64,000 nt of DNA. Source: Myxococcota bacterium (lineage in GTDB: Bacteria; Myxococcota_A; UBA796; UBA9615; JAKLKC01). The translations under genes were made by a program, and so were the position numbers. Position 1 is the first letter of the stretch. Every line of letters starts with the position of its first letter. Below, piece after piece: positions 54,991 to 63,968 of the stretch. Below the pieces are notes generated by a model. The model worked only from the letters and a program-made list of their open reading frames with translations. It ran no database searches and had not been told where the DNA came from. Location: NCBI GenBank assembly GCA_023150875.1, contig JAKLKC010000003.1:157192-221191 (forward strand), in the 5' to 3' direction.

Positions 54991-55491
54991 TCAGGGAGCC
55001 GCGGCCTGCGCGGCGGGGCACTCCGCCAGGGTAACGGCCCACCAGCTCTTGTCCTTCCCGATCCGCCTCACCTTCGGCACCTCGGAGGCGGGCCGGACCT
55101 GGAGGTGGTCGCCGCCGAGGGTCGACGGCCCCCACCCTCCCGCCGACGCGCCCCGCTCCTGGCGGATCTGGAGCTCCACGAGGAGGCAGCGGTCCTCGGC
55201 CTCCTCGAAGAGGACCACCAGCGCCCGGGACTGGCGGCCGACGAGGGCGCCGCTGTCCCGGTGGCGCAGGTTCTTCCAATCGCTGGAGAAGGCGATGTCC
55301 CGGACCTGGTAGTCGGGGAAGCGGCGGGTGGCGAGGTCCCGGACCGTCTCCGTCTCGCTGGCCGCCTCGGGGTTGGAGACGACCCATTCGGTGGGGTAGG
55401 CGGCGCCCTTGCCCTTCTTCCCGGCCCACGCGGGGCTGGCGGACGCGGCGAGGAGGAGGGCGATCGCGGCGGAGCGGAGGATCGAAGACAT
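54991..55491 (-). CDS. Secreted hypothetical protein
   Basis: 166 residues with a signal peptide (LRSAAIALLLAASASPAWAG). The mature part is a mixed fold without known motifs (WVVSNPEAASETETVRDLA, RALVVLFEEAEDRCLLVELQIRQ) and two Cys. It is convergent with the TonB-dependent receptor gene (19-bp gap). No family recognised. Confidence 0.65.
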   Translation of the reverse strand: MSSILRSAAIALLLAASASPAWAGKKGKGAAYPTEWVVSNPEAASETETVRDLATRRFPDYQVRDIAFSSDWKNLRHRDSGALVGRQSRALVVLFEEAEDRCLLVELQIRQERGASAGGWGPSTLGGDHLQVRPASEVPKVRRIGKDKSWWAVTLAECPAAQAAAP

Positions 55492-55562
55492 GGGCACCTC
55501 GGGCGGCGGGCGGGCATCCCATCGGCGGGAGCGGAGGGACGCAACCACGGCCGGGAAGGGCG

Positions 55563-56243
55563 CTACGGGTGATCCTCGCAGTCGGACGGGTAGATCGTCA
55601 CGGGCCCGCCGGTGAACCGGAAGTAGAAGCCCGACTCCGAGGTGTGGCGCTCGGCGAAGTAGATGTCGAAGGCGTACCAGCCCTCGTCGAGCACCGCCTC
55701 GTACTCGGTGGCCGCCAGCCCGTGGATCCCCCCCAGATCGGCCTTCACCTGCCCGTCGATCACCAGCCAGGAGTCGTCGTCGGAGCCCATCTCGAAGGTG
55801 AAGGGGGCCGCCTCGTGGACGACGATCCACGCCGACCAGTGGACTGCGAAGTACTGGGGATCCCCGGGGAGCCCCTGGTCCACGGGCCACCAGTCGGTGC
55901 CGAACTCCAGGTGGGGATCGTACTGGCTCCACACCCACCACGCCGGGTTCCACCAGTCGTGGCTCCCCGGCAGGCTCCCGGGCTCCACGCCGCCGACGTC
56001 GATCTCCACGTCGGGGTGGTCCTCGGGCAGGTTGTAGTAGTCCCCGAGGTAGCCCTGCTCGCAGTCGTCCCAAGGGATCCCGTCGAAGTCCGGGTTCCCG
56101 CCGTCGTCGTCGTCGCCGGTCGCGTCGTCGTCCCCCGGGGGGATCCCCTCGTCGTCCCCGGAGCCGAGGTCGTAGTCGGAGCAGCCTGCCGCGAGGGCCA
56201 GGACCGCCGCGAGGGCCACGCAGATCTCGGGTGCTACAGCCAC
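55563..56243 (-). CDS. Fibro-slime / PA14-like lipoprotein
   Basis: 226 residues. Lipobox AAGC (Cys21), an Asp-rich linker, and a PA14/fibro-slime domain: FAVHWSAWIVVHEAAPFTFEMGSDDDSWLVIDGQVKADLGGIHG has the SDDxSW-DG-GG-H pattern. Such domains bind carbohydrate through calcium. It should be a surface adhesin-like lipoprotein. The GTG start has GGGAGG upstream. It lies 71 bp after the secreted gene on the same strand, and both may be co-transcribed. Confidence 0.82.
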   Translation of the reverse strand: MAVAPEICVALAAVLALAAGCSDYDLGSGDDEGIPPGDDDATGDDDDGGNPDFDGIPWDDCEQGYLGDYYNLPEDHPDVEIDVGGVEPGSLPGSHDWWNPAWWVWSQYDPHLEFGTDWWPVDQGLPGDPQYFAVHWSAWIVVHEAAPFTFEMGSDDDSWLVIDGQVKADLGGIHGLAATEYEAVLDEGWYAFDIYFAERHTSESGFYFRFTGGPVTIYPSDCEDHP

Positions 56244-56310
56244 GTTCGCCTCCCGGGGCGGAGTGTACCTCGCCCGGGGGCGGGGCGAGGCGGGATCGTG
56301 CGGGATCCGC

Positions 56311-57276
56311 TCACTCCCACGGCACGACGATCAGCTCCTGGGTGTAGGCGAAGGCGGATCCGTTCCCCTGGACCTCCACCAGGCGCAGGTCCACCTCGTC
56401 GTCCCAGGTGGCATCGGTGACGTGGATCTCGTAGCCGTCGTCGGCCAGGGACCACTCGTAGTTGACGTGGACGTGGCCGGCGTAGTCGGCGTGGACGAAG
56501 TCCCCGTAAGGGGCGAGCAGTGCCACGAGGGTCTCCATCTCGTCGACCACGAAGGCGCCGTCGTGCATTGGGATGTGGGAGGCGAGCACGACCCCCTCGG
56601 CTCCCTGGGTCGCGGCGGATTCCTCCAGTTCGGCGGCCAGGAACGCGGGGGTGCCGCCCGGGATGTCGTCGTAGGCTCCGATCTCCCCCATGATCCCGGA
56701 GACGCCCCGGGCGCACAAGTCCAGGCCGACGAAGCGGACGCCCCGGTACGCGAAGGACAGGTTCTGGAGCCAGACGTCCGCGCCGGCCTCCCCGTGCCAC
56801 ACGGGGGACTCGGCCTTACGCCAGTCGTCCAGGACCCCCGCAAGGGCCTCGTGGACGGGGCCGAAGGTCGCCTCGAACGCCGCCTCGTCCCCGGCCTGGA
56901 CCTCGTTGTCCCCGATCAGGGGGACGTAGGGCACGCTCAGGCCGTCCAGCGTCTGCCGGGCGAGGTCCAGCCCGGCGCCCCAGGCGACGTCGCCGGTGAC
57001 CAGCACCAGCTCGATGCTCCGGGGCCCCGCCTCCTGCTCGATCCACGCCACCGCCGCCGCCAGACGCTCCCGGTTCTCGCCCTCGCCGGTGACGTGGGGA
57101 TCGGTCACCACGGCGAAGGTGAACAGGCGCTCGAAGGGAGGCGCGGCGGAGTCGTCGTCGGCCGGGGCGGAGTCGTCGTCGGCCGGGGCGGTGTCGTCGT
57201 CGGCCGCGGGAGGGTCGCAGGCCGGGGACGCCAGTGTGGCGAGGAGGAGGGGGAGCGCGGCGACCCGGGCGTGCAT
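56311..57276 (-). CDS. Metallophosphoesterase lipoprotein
   Basis: 321 residues. Lipobox ASPAC (Cys20), a triple Asp-linker (DDDTAPADDDSAPADDDS), then a calcineurin-like phosphoesterase with VVTDPHV, LVTGDVAWG, LIGDNEV, ASHIPMHD and HVHVNYEW in the usual order. The GNH motif appears as GDNE, which is an unusual but known variant in the family. It is a surface or periplasmic phosphatase. It follows the facing Hsp20 gene across a 129-bp divergent gap. Confidence 0.85.
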   Translation of the reverse strand: MHARVAALPLLLATLASPACDPPAADDDTAPADDDSAPADDDSAAPPFERLFTFAVVTDPHVTGEGENRERLAAAVAWIEQEAGPRSIELVLVTGDVAWGAGLDLARQTLDGLSVPYVPLIGDNEVQAGDEAAFEATFGPVHEALAGVLDDWRKAESPVWHGEAGADVWLQNLSFAYRGVRFVGLDLCARGVSGIMGEIGAYDDIPGGTPAFLAAELEESAATQGAEGVVLASHIPMHDGAFVVDEMETLVALLAPYGDFVHADYAGHVHVNYEWSLADDGYEIHVTDATWDDEVDLRLVEVQGNGSAFAYTQELIVVPWE

Positions 57277-57405
57277 GGGGGCCTTCCTGCCCGCCGGTGC
57301 GCGGGCCTGCGCCAGTCTACTCCACGGCTCGCCGCGGCACCCTCCTTGCTCCCTCGCTCCGGGGACGGCGCGGGCCGGACCTCCGCGCCGCGGGAGGACG
57401 GAGCG

Positions 57406-58131
57406 ATGGCACAGCAGAGTCCACAGGGCCAGGAGGCCGAACGAAGCCAGGCCGGGCAGGCCCCCCAGGGCGGCCAGGGCGCGGCGGCGGGACAGGGGGG
57501 CCCCAACCCGCAACAGGCGCAGCAGCCCGATCAACGCGGCGAGTCCCGGCTCCCCGTGGGGCGCCGGGGAGGGCGGAGCGCTCGGTTCGTGCCCGCACGG
57601 TTCCGACCCCCGCTCCCGTCGGTCTTCGGCACGGACCTGATCCGGCGGATGGAAGACCCCTTCGCCATGGCGCGGCGGATCTCGGACGAGGTGGACCGGA
57701 CCCTCGGCCACGCCTTCCGCGCCATGCCTCCGCTGGCGCCGATGGCGGCCTTGGAGACGGATCTGGGGTTCGCGCCGGAGGTGGACGTCTTCGAGAGGGA
57801 CGGCCGGCTGGTGGTGCGGGCCGACCTGCCGGGCATGGGCAAGGACGACGTCCAGGTGGAGGTCGCCGGCGACACCCTCATCCTGCGGGGGGAGCGGAAG
57901 GAGGAGCGCGAGGAGGAACGGGAGGGCTACTACTGCTGCGAGCGGCGCTACGGGGCGTTCACGCGCTCGATCCCGCTGCCTGAGGGGGTGAATCCCGACA
58001 GCGCCGAGGCCAGCTTCCGGAACGGGGTGCTGGAGGTGAGCCTGGAAGCGCCCACCGAGGAGGCCGCCCAGCGGCGGCGGATCGAGATCAAGGGAGAAGG
58101 GGCGGAAACGGGGCGGACGGGGACGGTCTGA
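57406..58131 (+). CDS. Hsp20 / alpha-crystallin small heat-shock protein
   Basis: 241 residues, longer than usual because of a Gln/Gly-rich N-terminal extension (about 60 residues). The alpha-crystallin domain covers about 120-215: PEVDVFERDGRLVVRADLPGMGKDDVQVEVAGDTLILRGERK and a GAFTRSIPLPEGVNPDSAEASFRNGVLEVSL block that includes the consensus A-x-x-x-N-G-V-L. It acts as an ATP-independent holdase for unfolded protein. GGGAGGACGGAGCG precedes the ATG. It is divergent from the phosphoesterase gene. Confidence 0.93.
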   Translation: MAQQSPQGQEAERSQAGQAPQGGQGAAAGQGGPNPQQAQQPDQRGESRLPVGRRGGRSARFVPARFRPPLPSVFGTDLIRRMEDPFAMARRISDEVDRTLGHAFRAMPPLAPMAALETDLGFAPEVDVFERDGRLVVRADLPGMGKDDVQVEVAGDTLILRGERKEEREEEREGYYCCERRYGAFTRSIPLPEGVNPDSAEASFRNGVLEVSLEAPTEEAAQRRRIEIKGEGAETGRTGTV

Positions 58132-58507
58132 GCGCCCGGCGACGACCCCATCGCGCGGCCGTCCGGTCTCGGCGAGGCCGGGCGGTCCACAGGCCGCGGG
58201 TTCACGCGGGGGCGGGCATGGGTGCGACGGGTGACGGAGGGGGGGGAAGGATCCGGGGGCGGGCGCGGGGCTGGGATCGAGAAAGGAAGTTCCGGCCGGG
58301 TTCGCGTGTTCGCGTCGCGATGCGCTCGGGCGGCGGGCGGGTGGCCCGGCCGGCGAACGGCCCCTGCCCCTTCGTTCTATGACCCCCCCACCCTAACCAG
58401 GGGCGGGGGGTGGGAGGAGGGTAGACTATAGGGGCGGAGATCCCGCGCGCGCCGGCCTGGCTCTCCCCAGTTCCCCCCCGGACCCCCTCTCTCCCCCCCC
58501 AGCAAGT
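58132..58507. other. Convergent intergenic region with terminator-like hairpin
   Basis: A 376-bp gap between the Hsp20 stop and the stop of the DUF4856-like gene on the opposite strand. It is GC-rich with homopolymeric G/C runs. CCCACCC (58387-58393) and GGGTGGG (58408-58414) can form a 7-bp hairpin with a 14-base loop and may end both transcripts. I see no gene or repeat of note. Confidence 0.4.
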
Positions 58508-59461
58508 TCAGAACGAGAACCCGAACGCCCCCGTCACCGCGTCCCGGACCGCCTGGGGATCGATGGCGTCGAAGCCCAGCTCGAACTCGTCCTCGACGAC
58601 CTGCCACGCCGCGGCGTCGGTGGCCTTCACGTAGTCCGCGACGATGTCCCAGTAGAGCCAGCCCTCGGCGCCCTTCACCAGCGGGTCCTCGGCGTACTCG
58701 TCCATCTCGTGGACCACCGAGGCGGCGAAGCCCTGGAGCAGGCTGAGGTCGATGGTCTCCACGAGGGGGCCGATCCCGGCGAGGTCCCCGGCGGCGATCA
58801 GGCACTTGCCCTGCACGAGGCCGTCGTAGACCGGCTGGAAGAGGTCCAGGCCGAACTCCCCGTCCCGGGCGGTCATCGTCCCGGCGATCCCCTCCGCCGA
58901 CGCCCCGTCGTTGGAGGCGCCGTAGTAGCCGAACGCCTCGTCCCACCCCTTCTGCGCGTCCGCGGACCCGATCCCCGCCTCCTGGGTCTGGGCCACGTAG
59001 TGGTAGACCGACAGGAAGAAGAAGCGCTGGAGGGTCTTGGAGACGACCTGCGCCTGGACGTCGATGTCCTCGTCGGCCTTTCCGGCGGCGATGGCGTCCC
59101 GGATCCGCTGGTCCAGCACCGCCCCGATCTCCACCACCTGGGCGTAGGGGTGGTCGTCCTGCCGGGACGCGACCTTCGCGGCGAGGTCGGCGCTGTTCAG
59201 GTACAGGTCCTCGATCTCGTCGAACGAGGCCGCCGAGAAGTCCTCCGCCCTGCGGATCGACTCGATCTCCCCGAAGGCGTCCACCCGCACGATCTGGTTG
59301 GCGTAGTTGTCGGCGTTGAAGGGCTCGTAGGGGCCGACGCACTCGTCGGCAACGCCGTCGGTGTCGTCGTCCCCCTCCCCCGTCTGCCAGCACGCGGCGA
59401 GGAGGGCGAGGGGCAGGGCGAGGGCGAGGAGGCCGGTGGGGCGGATGGAGCTTCCGTACAT
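58508..59461 (-). CDS. DUF4856-like iron-regulated lipoprotein
   Basis: 317 residues. Lipobox LLAAC (Cys24), a short Asp stretch (GEGDDDTDG), then a helical domain with AQKGWDEAFGYYGASNDG, the hallmark of DUF4856 proteins, which often accompany imelysin and TonB-dependent receptors in iron-uptake loci. A strong Fur box lies 123 bp upstream. It is expected at the cell surface and synthesised when iron is low. The start is set at ATG 59461, where the hydrophobic signal begins; the frame opens 38 codons upstream. Confidence 0.78.
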   Translation of the reverse strand: MYGSSIRPTGLLALALPLALLAACWQTGEGDDDTDGVADECVGPYEPFNADNYANQIVRVDAFGEIESIRRAEDFSAASFDEIEDLYLNSADLAAKVASRQDDHPYAQVVEIGAVLDQRIRDAIAAGKADEDIDVQAQVVSKTLQRFFFLSVYHYVAQTQEAGIGSADAQKGWDEAFGYYGASNDGASAEGIAGTMTARDGEFGLDLFQPVYDGLVQGKCLIAAGDLAGIGPLVETIDLSLLQGFAASVVHEMDEYAEDPLVKGAEGWLYWDIVADYVKATDAAAWQVVEDEFELGFDAIDPQAVRDAVTGAFGFSF

Positions 59462-59583
59462 GTCCGAGGTCCTCAGGGCTGAAGGCGCGGGCGCGCCTGG
59501 GGGTCCAGCGCTCCGGCGGGCGTCCACGGAGGACGCCGCCACGCGGTGGCCACCTTCTAACAGGATCGACCCCACTCTTCAAT

Positions 59584-59602
59584 GGTAATGAAAATCATTT
59601 TC
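59584..59602. promoter_or_regulatory. Fur box
   Basis: GGTAATGAAAATCATTTTC matches the 19-bp Fur consensus in 16 positions. It sits upstream of the DUF4856-like gene and downstream of the GT1 gene stop, so it should repress the former under iron-replete conditions. It is one of the most AT-rich spots in the window. Confidence 0.8.
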
Positions 59603-59663
59603 GATAGGAACGCACCACCGACAGGACCTCGGATCCCGGTGGGCGCGGTCCGGAACCGCCCCC

Positions 59664-60956
59664 TCAGCTCGCCGCGCGCTCCCCTCGGGTCGCCATCACC
59701 GCCTCCAGCACCTGGGCCGCGTCCTCCTGGCCCTCGCCGCGGGCGATCCGGTCCGCGATCCCGCGCGCCGCCTTTCGGTACCCGGGTTCCCGAAGGACGG
59801 ACTCGACGGCGGAGCGGATCTGCGCCTGGGTGGCCGCCGGCTTCAACCGCAAGCCGGCCCCCAGGGCGGCCACGCGGGCGGCGTTGTCGTCCTGGTCCCG
59901 CCCCATGGGGATGCAGACCATGGGCAGTCCGTGGCTGAGGCCCTTCAGGGTGGTGCCGTGGCCACAGTGGGTGACGAGGGCCGAGGCCCGCGGCAGCACC
60001 TGGCCGTGGGGCACCGACGGGACGACGACGACGTTGGCCGCGCCCGGGACCTCGTCGGCGCGGATCGCCAGGCCCAGGCCGACCAGCCCGCGCAACGGAA
60101 GCTCCGCGAGGGCCCCGACGATGCGTCGCATCAGGTCGGCGTGGTCCTGGAACGTGGACGACATGCCCACCACCACCAGGGGGCGCTCGTCCTCCTCCGG
60201 CCACGGCCACACGAGGGGCTCGCACCACGTCGGATCGGCGAGCTTGGGTCCGACCCAGTGCACGTTCCCTGGCACGGTGGGACCCGGGTAGTCGAACGCC
60301 GGGGCGGTGAGAACCAGGACCGCGCCGGCGCGCCGGAGCTGGTCCATGGCGTGGGGCAGGGCCGTCAGGTCCAGCTCGGAGCGCACGCGGTTGAGGACGG
60401 GCTTCCACTTGTCGTACACCCACTCGGTCATCCGGCGGAAGGCGGCGTCCCGCAGGGGCGCCAGGAACGCGGGGACGGGCACCATCGCCGAGCCCTGGGG
60501 CGGGACACCCGGGGTCGGGAGGGGGTAGGGGTGGGTCACCAGCACGGCGTGGGGCAGCCCGCGCTTCTCGGCGGCGAGGGCCGCCCAGGGGACCATGAAG
60601 TCGCAGAGCACCATGTCGACGCCGCGGGCATCGATGGCGTCCAGCACGTCGGCCGTCCAGTCCGGTCCGGGATCGATCAGGTACGCCCGGAACTCGGTCT
60701 CGAAGTACTTCATCTTGTTGGTGTAGGCGTAGTCCCGCATGATGTCGGCGGAGCGGTCCCGCGAGCGGCGGTGCGGCGCCTTGTTCCAAGGCACGAACCC
60801 GCAGCCGGCGGCCCGGGCCTCGGACTCCACGGTCGGATCGGCCTGCACGATGACCTCGTGGCCGCGGGCGATCAGCTCCCGCGCCACCTGGAGCTGCGGC
60901 GGCACCACGCCTCCCCCGTCCCAGGTGCAGAGCAACACACGTCGCTTCGGGCTCAT
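59664..60956 (-). CDS. GT1 glycosyltransferase (UGT/macrolide-glycosyltransferase-like)
   Basis: 430 residues. N-terminal Rossmann (CTWDGGGVVPPQLQVARELIARGHEV) and C-terminal UGT signature VPSVPHGQVLPRASALVTHCGHGTTLKGLSHGLPMVCIPMGRDQDDNAARV, with His and Asp contacts to a UDP- or dTDP-sugar. Members glycosylate small molecules such as macrolides, flavonoids or sterols, often for resistance. The ATG overlaps the stop of the upstream TetR gene by 4 bp, so the regulator and enzyme form one operon and the enzyme is probably inducible by its substrate. Confidence 0.9.
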   Translation of the reverse strand: MSPKRRVLLCTWDGGGVVPPQLQVARELIARGHEVIVQADPTVESEARAAGCGFVPWNKAPHRRSRDRSADIMRDYAYTNKMKYFETEFRAYLIDPGPDWTADVLDAIDARGVDMVLCDFMVPWAALAAEKRGLPHAVLVTHPYPLPTPGVPPQGSAMVPVPAFLAPLRDAAFRRMTEWVYDKWKPVLNRVRSELDLTALPHAMDQLRRAGAVLVLTAPAFDYPGPTVPGNVHWVGPKLADPTWCEPLVWPWPEEDERPLVVVGMSSTFQDHADLMRRIVGALAELPLRGLVGLGLAIRADEVPGAANVVVVPSVPHGQVLPRASALVTHCGHGTTLKGLSHGLPMVCIPMGRDQDDNAARVAALGAGLRLKPAATQAQIRSAVESVLREPGYRKAARGIADRIARGEGQEDAAQVLEAVMATRGERAAS

Positions 60957-61561
60957 TTCGCCTTCCCTTCATCGTGCGCCCAGCCTGCGGCCAGCGCATC
61001 GAGCGTGTCACGCATCACCGCCGCGGTCTGCTCCGGACTTTGGCCGAGCCGCTGGCGCAGGGCCCACCAGCAGCGGACCTCGGTGGCCCAGAACAGGCAC
61101 ATGAGGCGTCGCTCCCGCTCGGCCTCCTCCAGCTCCGGAGGCAGCCAGGGCGCGAACGCCTGGGCGAGCCACGCGAGGTGGCTCCGGCGCGCGTTCTGAA
61201 CCCATACCGTGAGCCACTCGTGGCGGACCTCGGCGTCGCCCATGCGATAGATGAACTCGCCCATCGGCTCGTAGCGGCTGGCCAGCACGGCGACGATGGC
61301 CGGGACGTCGCCGACGGGCACCTCGCGCTGAGCCTCCTCGTCCGCCCGCGCCGCCTCCATCGCGGCGCGCAGGAGCCCCTCCCGGGTGCCGAACTGGCGC
61401 ACCACCGTCTTGAGCGAGACGCCGGAGCGACGCGCCACCTCGGCGAGGGTCATGTCCTCGAACGAGTGCTCCACGAGGATCGCCCCCACCGACTCGATCA
61501 CGGCCCTCCTCCGGGCGGCGGCGCCCTCGGCGCGGGCGGTCTGGCGGTAGGCGCGGGTCAT
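60953..61561 (-). CDS. TetR-family transcriptional regulator
   Basis: 202 residues. The N-terminal HTH (AVIESVGAILVEHSFEDMTLAEVARRSGVSLKTVVRQFGTREGLLRAAME) is a standard TetR DNA-binding domain; the C-terminal helical part binds ligand (Trp/Arg-rich, RCWWALRQRL). It lies directly before the glycosyltransferase gene (ATGA overlap), and an inverted repeat overlaps its own start, so it probably represses its operon. Confidence 0.92.
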   Translation of the reverse strand: MTRAYRQTARAEGAAARRRAVIESVGAILVEHSFEDMTLAEVARRSGVSLKTVVRQFGTREGLLRAAMEAARADEEAQREVPVGDVPAIVAVLASRYEPMGEFIYRMGDAEVRHEWLTVWVQNARRSHLAWLAQAFAPWLPPELEEAERERRLMCLFWATEVRCWWALRQRLGQSPEQTAAVMRDTLDALAAGWAHDEGKAK

Positions 61562-61590
61562 TTCGTGACCATCGTATAGTCGTGAAATGA
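61558..61590. promoter_or_regulatory. TetR operator-like inverted repeat
   Basis: TCATTTCGTGAC (61558-61569) and GTCGTGAAATGA (61579-61590) match as a 12-bp inverted repeat with two mismatches and a 9-bp spacer. It overlaps the start codon and the presumed promoter of the tetR gene, in AT-richer DNA, as expected for autoregulation. Confidence 0.6.
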
Positions 61591-61808
61591 GATCGTCAAG
61601 CTCTCGCTACGCCGCCCCCGGATCCCGGCTCCGGACCCGCCCGTTCCGCTCGGGGATCGACCCACCGCGGAGTCCTTCGCCGTCGCGCTCCCCCATGCCG
61701 GGCATCGAAGGGTTGTGAACGTGCTCCTCGGGCGCTAGCGTGCACCGGTCGGCTGAGGAGGGCGTCACGTGTGCGGGCGTGCCCCGATGGCGGCGCGGAG
61801 ACCGGAGC

Positions 61809-63968
61809 ATGCCCCGAACCCTGGCCGTCGCCACCCTGGCGTCCCTCCTCGTCCTCGCCGGCTGCCTCGCCGCTCCGCAGACCGACGACGACACCAGCGA
61901 CGATGACTCCTGGCAGACGGACGACGACACCGCGGACGACGACACCGCGGACGACGACACCACGCCCCCCGACGACGACACCACGCCCCCTGACGACGAC
62001 ACCACGCCCCCCGACGACGACGCCACGCCCCCCGACGACGACACCACGCCCCCCGACGACGACACCGCCGACGACGACACCACGCTCCCCGTGGACGGCG
62101 ACGGCGACGGCTACGCGGTCCCCGAGGACTGCGACGACGCCGATCCCGCCACCCATCCCGATGCGTCCGAGACCTGCGACGGCGTGGACGAGGACTGCGA
62201 CGGCGCCGTCGACGAGGGGTTCGACGGCGATGGGGACGGTCACACGGTCTGCGCGGGCGACTGCGACGACTCCGAGCCCGCCGTCCACCCGGGCGCCATG
62301 GAGACCTGCAACGGGCGGGACGACGACTGCGCCCTCGGCATCCCCCCCGTGGAGCTGGACGGGGACGGGGACGGCTACGCGTCCTGCGCCGGGGACTGTG
62401 ACGACGGGGACCCGAACCAGGCTCCCGGGCTCCCCGAGGTTTGCGACGGCATCGACAACGACTGCGCGCTCGGCGTCCCGCCCGAAGAGGCGGACGGGGA
62501 CGGGGACGGCTCCCGGGTGTGCGGCGGCGACTGCGACGACAGCCGCGCCGACACCCGTCCGGGGTTCGCCGAGGTCTGCGGGGACGGCGCCGACAACGAC
62601 TGCGACGGCACCGCCAACGGCTGCGGCCTCCACGGCACCTACGGCATCGCCGACGTGTACGCCTGGAAGGGGGTCGGATCGCCGGGGGACTCCATCGGGC
62701 GCGGGGGGATCGCCCTCGTGGACCTGGACGGCGACGGTACGCCCGGACTCTCCGTCGGCGCCTGGGGCAACACCAGTTCCACCGGCCTCGTGTACGTGCT
62801 GGGTGGCCCGGGGGTCCCCGCGAGCCTGGGGGCCTCGCCCCAGGCCCGCCTCTACGGGCAGGCCGCGGGGGACCGCGCCGGCTGGACCCTCGCGGGCGGG
62901 TGCGACCTCGACGGTGACGGGGGGGAGGACCTGGTGGTGGGCGCCTACCTCCACGACGTCGATGGGGTCGGCGCGGACGCGGGCAGCGTGTACGTCTTCG
63001 TCGACTCCGTGGCGGAAAGCGTCCCGATGGCGGACGCCGGCATCCGGATCGACGGCGCGGTGGGGGGTGACCAGTTCGGGCACTCGGTGTCGTGCGCGGG
63101 CGACCTCGACGGGGACGGCCACGACGACCTGGTGGTGGGCGCGCTGAAGCGGACGGGGGCGTACACTCAGAATGGGGCCGCCTACGTCTTCTATGGGCCG
63201 CTGGGGGCCGGCGTCCTCGGGGCGGACGCGGCGGACGCCGTCGTCGAGGGCCAGGCGGGGTACGACGGGGCCGGCTACCGGGTCGACACCTCAGGTGACC
63301 TGGATGGGGACGGGGCGTCGGACCTCCTGGTCGCCACTCCCTACCACGACGCGGGTGGATCGGACGCGGGCGCGGTCTACGTCGTCTACGGTCCTGTGAG
63401 CGGGTCCGCGAACCTCGCCTTCGCCGACGCGCGCCTCCTCGGTGACGAGGCCCTCGCGTACGCCGGCTACTCCATCGCGTCCGGAGGGGACGTGGACGGC
63501 GATGGCCACGACGACGTCCTGGTGGGCGCGCCCGGCCAGGACGGGGTGGGGGTCGACGCCGGGGCGGCCTTCCTCCTCCGCGGGCCCCTCACCGGCGACC
63601 GCTCCCTGGCCACGGCGGACGCGGTACTCACCGGTGGGGCCGGCGGGGACGGTGCAGGTCGCTCGGTCAGCCTGATCGGGGACTTCGACGGGGACGGGCG
63701 GGCGGACGTCGCGGTCGGCGCCTACCACGCCGACGACTCGGACGCGGCGGACACGGTCGACATCGGCGCCACCTACCTGTTCTACGGCGACGTGTCCGGG
63801 ACGATCCCCCTCCCCGACGCTCCCCTCGTCCTCCGGGGAGAGGCGGCCGGGGACGAGCTGGGGAGCGCCGTGTGGTTCGCCGACGTCGACCGGGACGGGA
63901 CCGACGACCTGATCGCCGCGTCCTACGGCGCGGACGCGGTGTACGTCGTGACCGGGGGCGGTCTCTAA
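61809..63968 (+). CDS. FG-GAP / MopE-repeat lipoprotein (integrin-alpha-like)
   Basis: 719 residues. Lipobox LAGC (Cys19), then a long Asp/Thr/Pro linker with tandem TTPPDDD units, four MopE-like metal-binding units (DGDGDGYAVPEDCDD ... CDGVDEDCDG and relatives) and about seven FG-GAP blades (GCDLDGDGGEDLVVGA, GDLDGDGHDDLVVGA, GDFDGDGRADVAVGA, ADVDRDGTDDLIAAS) typical of an integrin-alpha-like propeller. It is a surface lipoprotein with calcium-stabilised blades. It is the same architecture as the lipoprotein at 27244-29043, so the two are paralogues. ATG 61809 is chosen at the signal; an earlier ATG at 61740 adds a non-signal tail. Confidence 0.87.
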   Translation: MPRTLAVATLASLLVLAGCLAAPQTDDDTSDDDSWQTDDDTADDDTADDDTTPPDDDTTPPDDDTTPPDDDATPPDDDTTPPDDDTADDDTTLPVDGDGDGYAVPEDCDDADPATHPDASETCDGVDEDCDGAVDEGFDGDGDGHTVCAGDCDDSEPAVHPGAMETCNGRDDDCALGIPPVELDGDGDGYASCAGDCDDGDPNQAPGLPEVCDGIDNDCALGVPPEEADGDGDGSRVCGGDCDDSRADTRPGFAEVCGDGADNDCDGTANGCGLHGTYGIADVYAWKGVGSPGDSIGRGGIALVDLDGDGTPGLSVGAWGNTSSTGLVYVLGGPGVPASLGASPQARLYGQAAGDRAGWTLAGGCDLDGDGGEDLVVGAYLHDVDGVGADAGSVYVFVDSVAESVPMADAGIRIDGAVGGDQFGHSVSCAGDLDGDGHDDLVVGALKRTGAYTQNGAAYVFYGPLGAGVLGADAADAVVEGQAGYDGAGYRVDTSGDLDGDGASDLLVATPYHDAGGSDAGAVYVVYGPVSGSANLAFADARLLGDEALAYAGYSIASGGDVDGDGHDDVLVGAPGQDGVGVDAGAAFLLRGPLTGDRSLATADAVLTGGAGGDGAGRSVSLIGDFDGDGRADVAVGAYHADDSDAADTVDIGATYLFYGDVSGTIPLPDAPLVLRGEAAGDELGSAVWFADVDRDGTDDLIAASYGADAVYVVTGGGL
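61959..62063 (+). repeat. Five tandem 21-bp repeats encoding TTPPDDD
   Basis: Five consecutive 21-bp units code for Thr-Thr-Pro-Pro-Asp-Asp-Asp (the fourth starts with Ala). They form the linker of the FG-GAP lipoprotein. The near-identical units could vary in number by slippage. Confidence 0.8.
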
